Positions 6,513 through 6,962 of a stretch of 6,962 nt of DNA are shown here, one piece after another. This stretch comes from Xanthobacteraceae bacterium. Lineage in GTDB: Bacteria > Pseudomonadota > Alphaproteobacteria > Rhizobiales > Xanthobacteraceae. Numbering within the stretch: the first letter of the stretch is position 1; each line of letters starts with the position of its first letter. The translations under genes and the position numbers were made by a program. The notes beneath the pieces are model-generated. The model did no database searches. It worked only from the letters and a program-made list of their open reading frames with translations, and was not told the origin of the DNA. The stretch is taken from NCBI GenBank assembly GCA_030039655.1, contig JASHVC010000748.1:1-6962 (forward strand). The letters are read 5' to 3'.

Positions 6513-6962
6513 TCAATGTTCGTATTCAGCGAGGCGTACGCCGGTGAACTGCCAGCGCGCCGGGGGATAAAAGAAATTGCGATAGGTCGGCCGCGAATGG
6601 CCTGCAGGCGTCGCCAGCGAAGAACCGCGAAGCACCATTTGATTGATCATGAACTTGCCGTTGTACTCGCCGAGCGCGCCTGGCGACGCGCGATAACCGG
6701 GATAAGGCGAGTAGGCGCTACGTGTCCATTGCCACACTAACCCGAAGGCATCGCCGAGCACGCCGCTCTTGGCAGCGACTTCCCATTCTCCTTCGGTCGG
6801 CAGATCCTTGCCGGCCCAGCGTGCGAAAGCGTCAGCTTCGTAATAGCTCACGTGACAAACCGGCTGGGCGGGATCGGCGCGGCGCAGACCACCGAGCGTT
6901 ATAGTGTGCCAAGCGCCATCGATCTGCCGCCAATAGCCCGGCGCGTTCCAGCCTTGTGCCTC
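6513..6962 (-). CDS. egtB: Ergothioneine sulfoxide synthase EgtB, C-terminal part (cut by window end)
   Basis: An open frame of 149 codons enters from the window end and stops at TGA 6515-6513. It is the C-terminal formylglycine-generating-enzyme-like domain of EgtB, the non-haem iron enzyme that joins hercynine to cysteine or gamma-glutamylcysteine using oxygen. Visible blocks are [18 protein letters not shown] (about 34-51 of the fragment), [11 protein letters not shown] (54-64), [16 protein letters not shown] (76-91), [17 protein letters not shown] (97-113) and [22 protein letters not shown] (124-145). The iron-binding histidines sit in the N-terminal DinB-like domain, which is outside the window. 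The stretch between EWEVAA and VWQWT is only 11 residues, shorter than in EgtB forms with a 'GNF..SG.LHP' loop; I believe rhizobial-type EgtBs share the short form. The stop overlaps or nearly abuts egtD, as expected for one operon. Confidence 0.93.
   Translation of the reverse strand, partial: EAQGWNAPGYWRQIDGAWHTITLGGLRRADPAQPVCHVSYYEADAFARWAGKDLPTEGEWEVAAKSGVLGDAFGLVWQWTRSAYSPYPGYRASPGALGEYNGKFMINQMVLRGSSLATPAGHSRPTYRNFFYPPARWQFTGVRLAEYEH

Overview
The window is GC-rich bacterial DNA in which every credible gene reads from the minus strand, so transcription runs from position 6962 down to position 1. Gene content and protein style point to an alphaproteobacterium, most likely of the Hyphomicrobiales/Bradyrhizobium-like group. 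The clues are the ergothioneine egtB-egtD pair, a small stand-alone DOMON-like protein, and a twin-arginine-exported thiamine-diphosphate enzyme paired with a cytochrome c. This placement is inferred from protein resemblance only. There are no RNA genes, CRISPR arrays, insertion sequences or recognisable prophage parts.

Layout in transcription order: (i) the 3' part of egtB (cut by the window end at 6962) followed at once by egtD, which together make ergothioneine from histidine; (ii) a GTG-started periplasmic solute-binding protein of the NitT/TauT (NMT1/THI5-like) class, with no permease or ATPase beside it; (iii) a 651-residue thiamine-diphosphate (ThDP) enzyme with a perfect Tat signal, tightly coupled (11 nt gap) to a secreted monohaem cytochrome c; (iv) after a 162 nt gap holding a marked inverted repeat, a ChrR-like NADPH:FMN/quinone reductase and a short-chain dehydrogenase; (v) the 5' part of a DOMON-like protein cut by position 1.

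The most interesting part is (ii)-(iii). ThDP enzymes are normally cytoplasmic. Here the enzyme carries a Tat signal and its stop codon lies inside the ribosome-binding site of an exported c-type cytochrome. Its active-site spacing (Glu126 to His149) matches that of benzoylformate decarboxylase. This suggests a periplasmic 2-oxo-acid (or related) decarboxylase/dehydrogenase that passes electrons to cytochrome c, with the adjacent binding protein perhaps capturing the substrate. That role is inference; the export signals, haem motif and ThDP motifs are directly visible. The downstream cytoplasmic reductase and dehydrogenase could belong to the same physiology or form a separate redox-stress unit. 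The sequence does not settle this.
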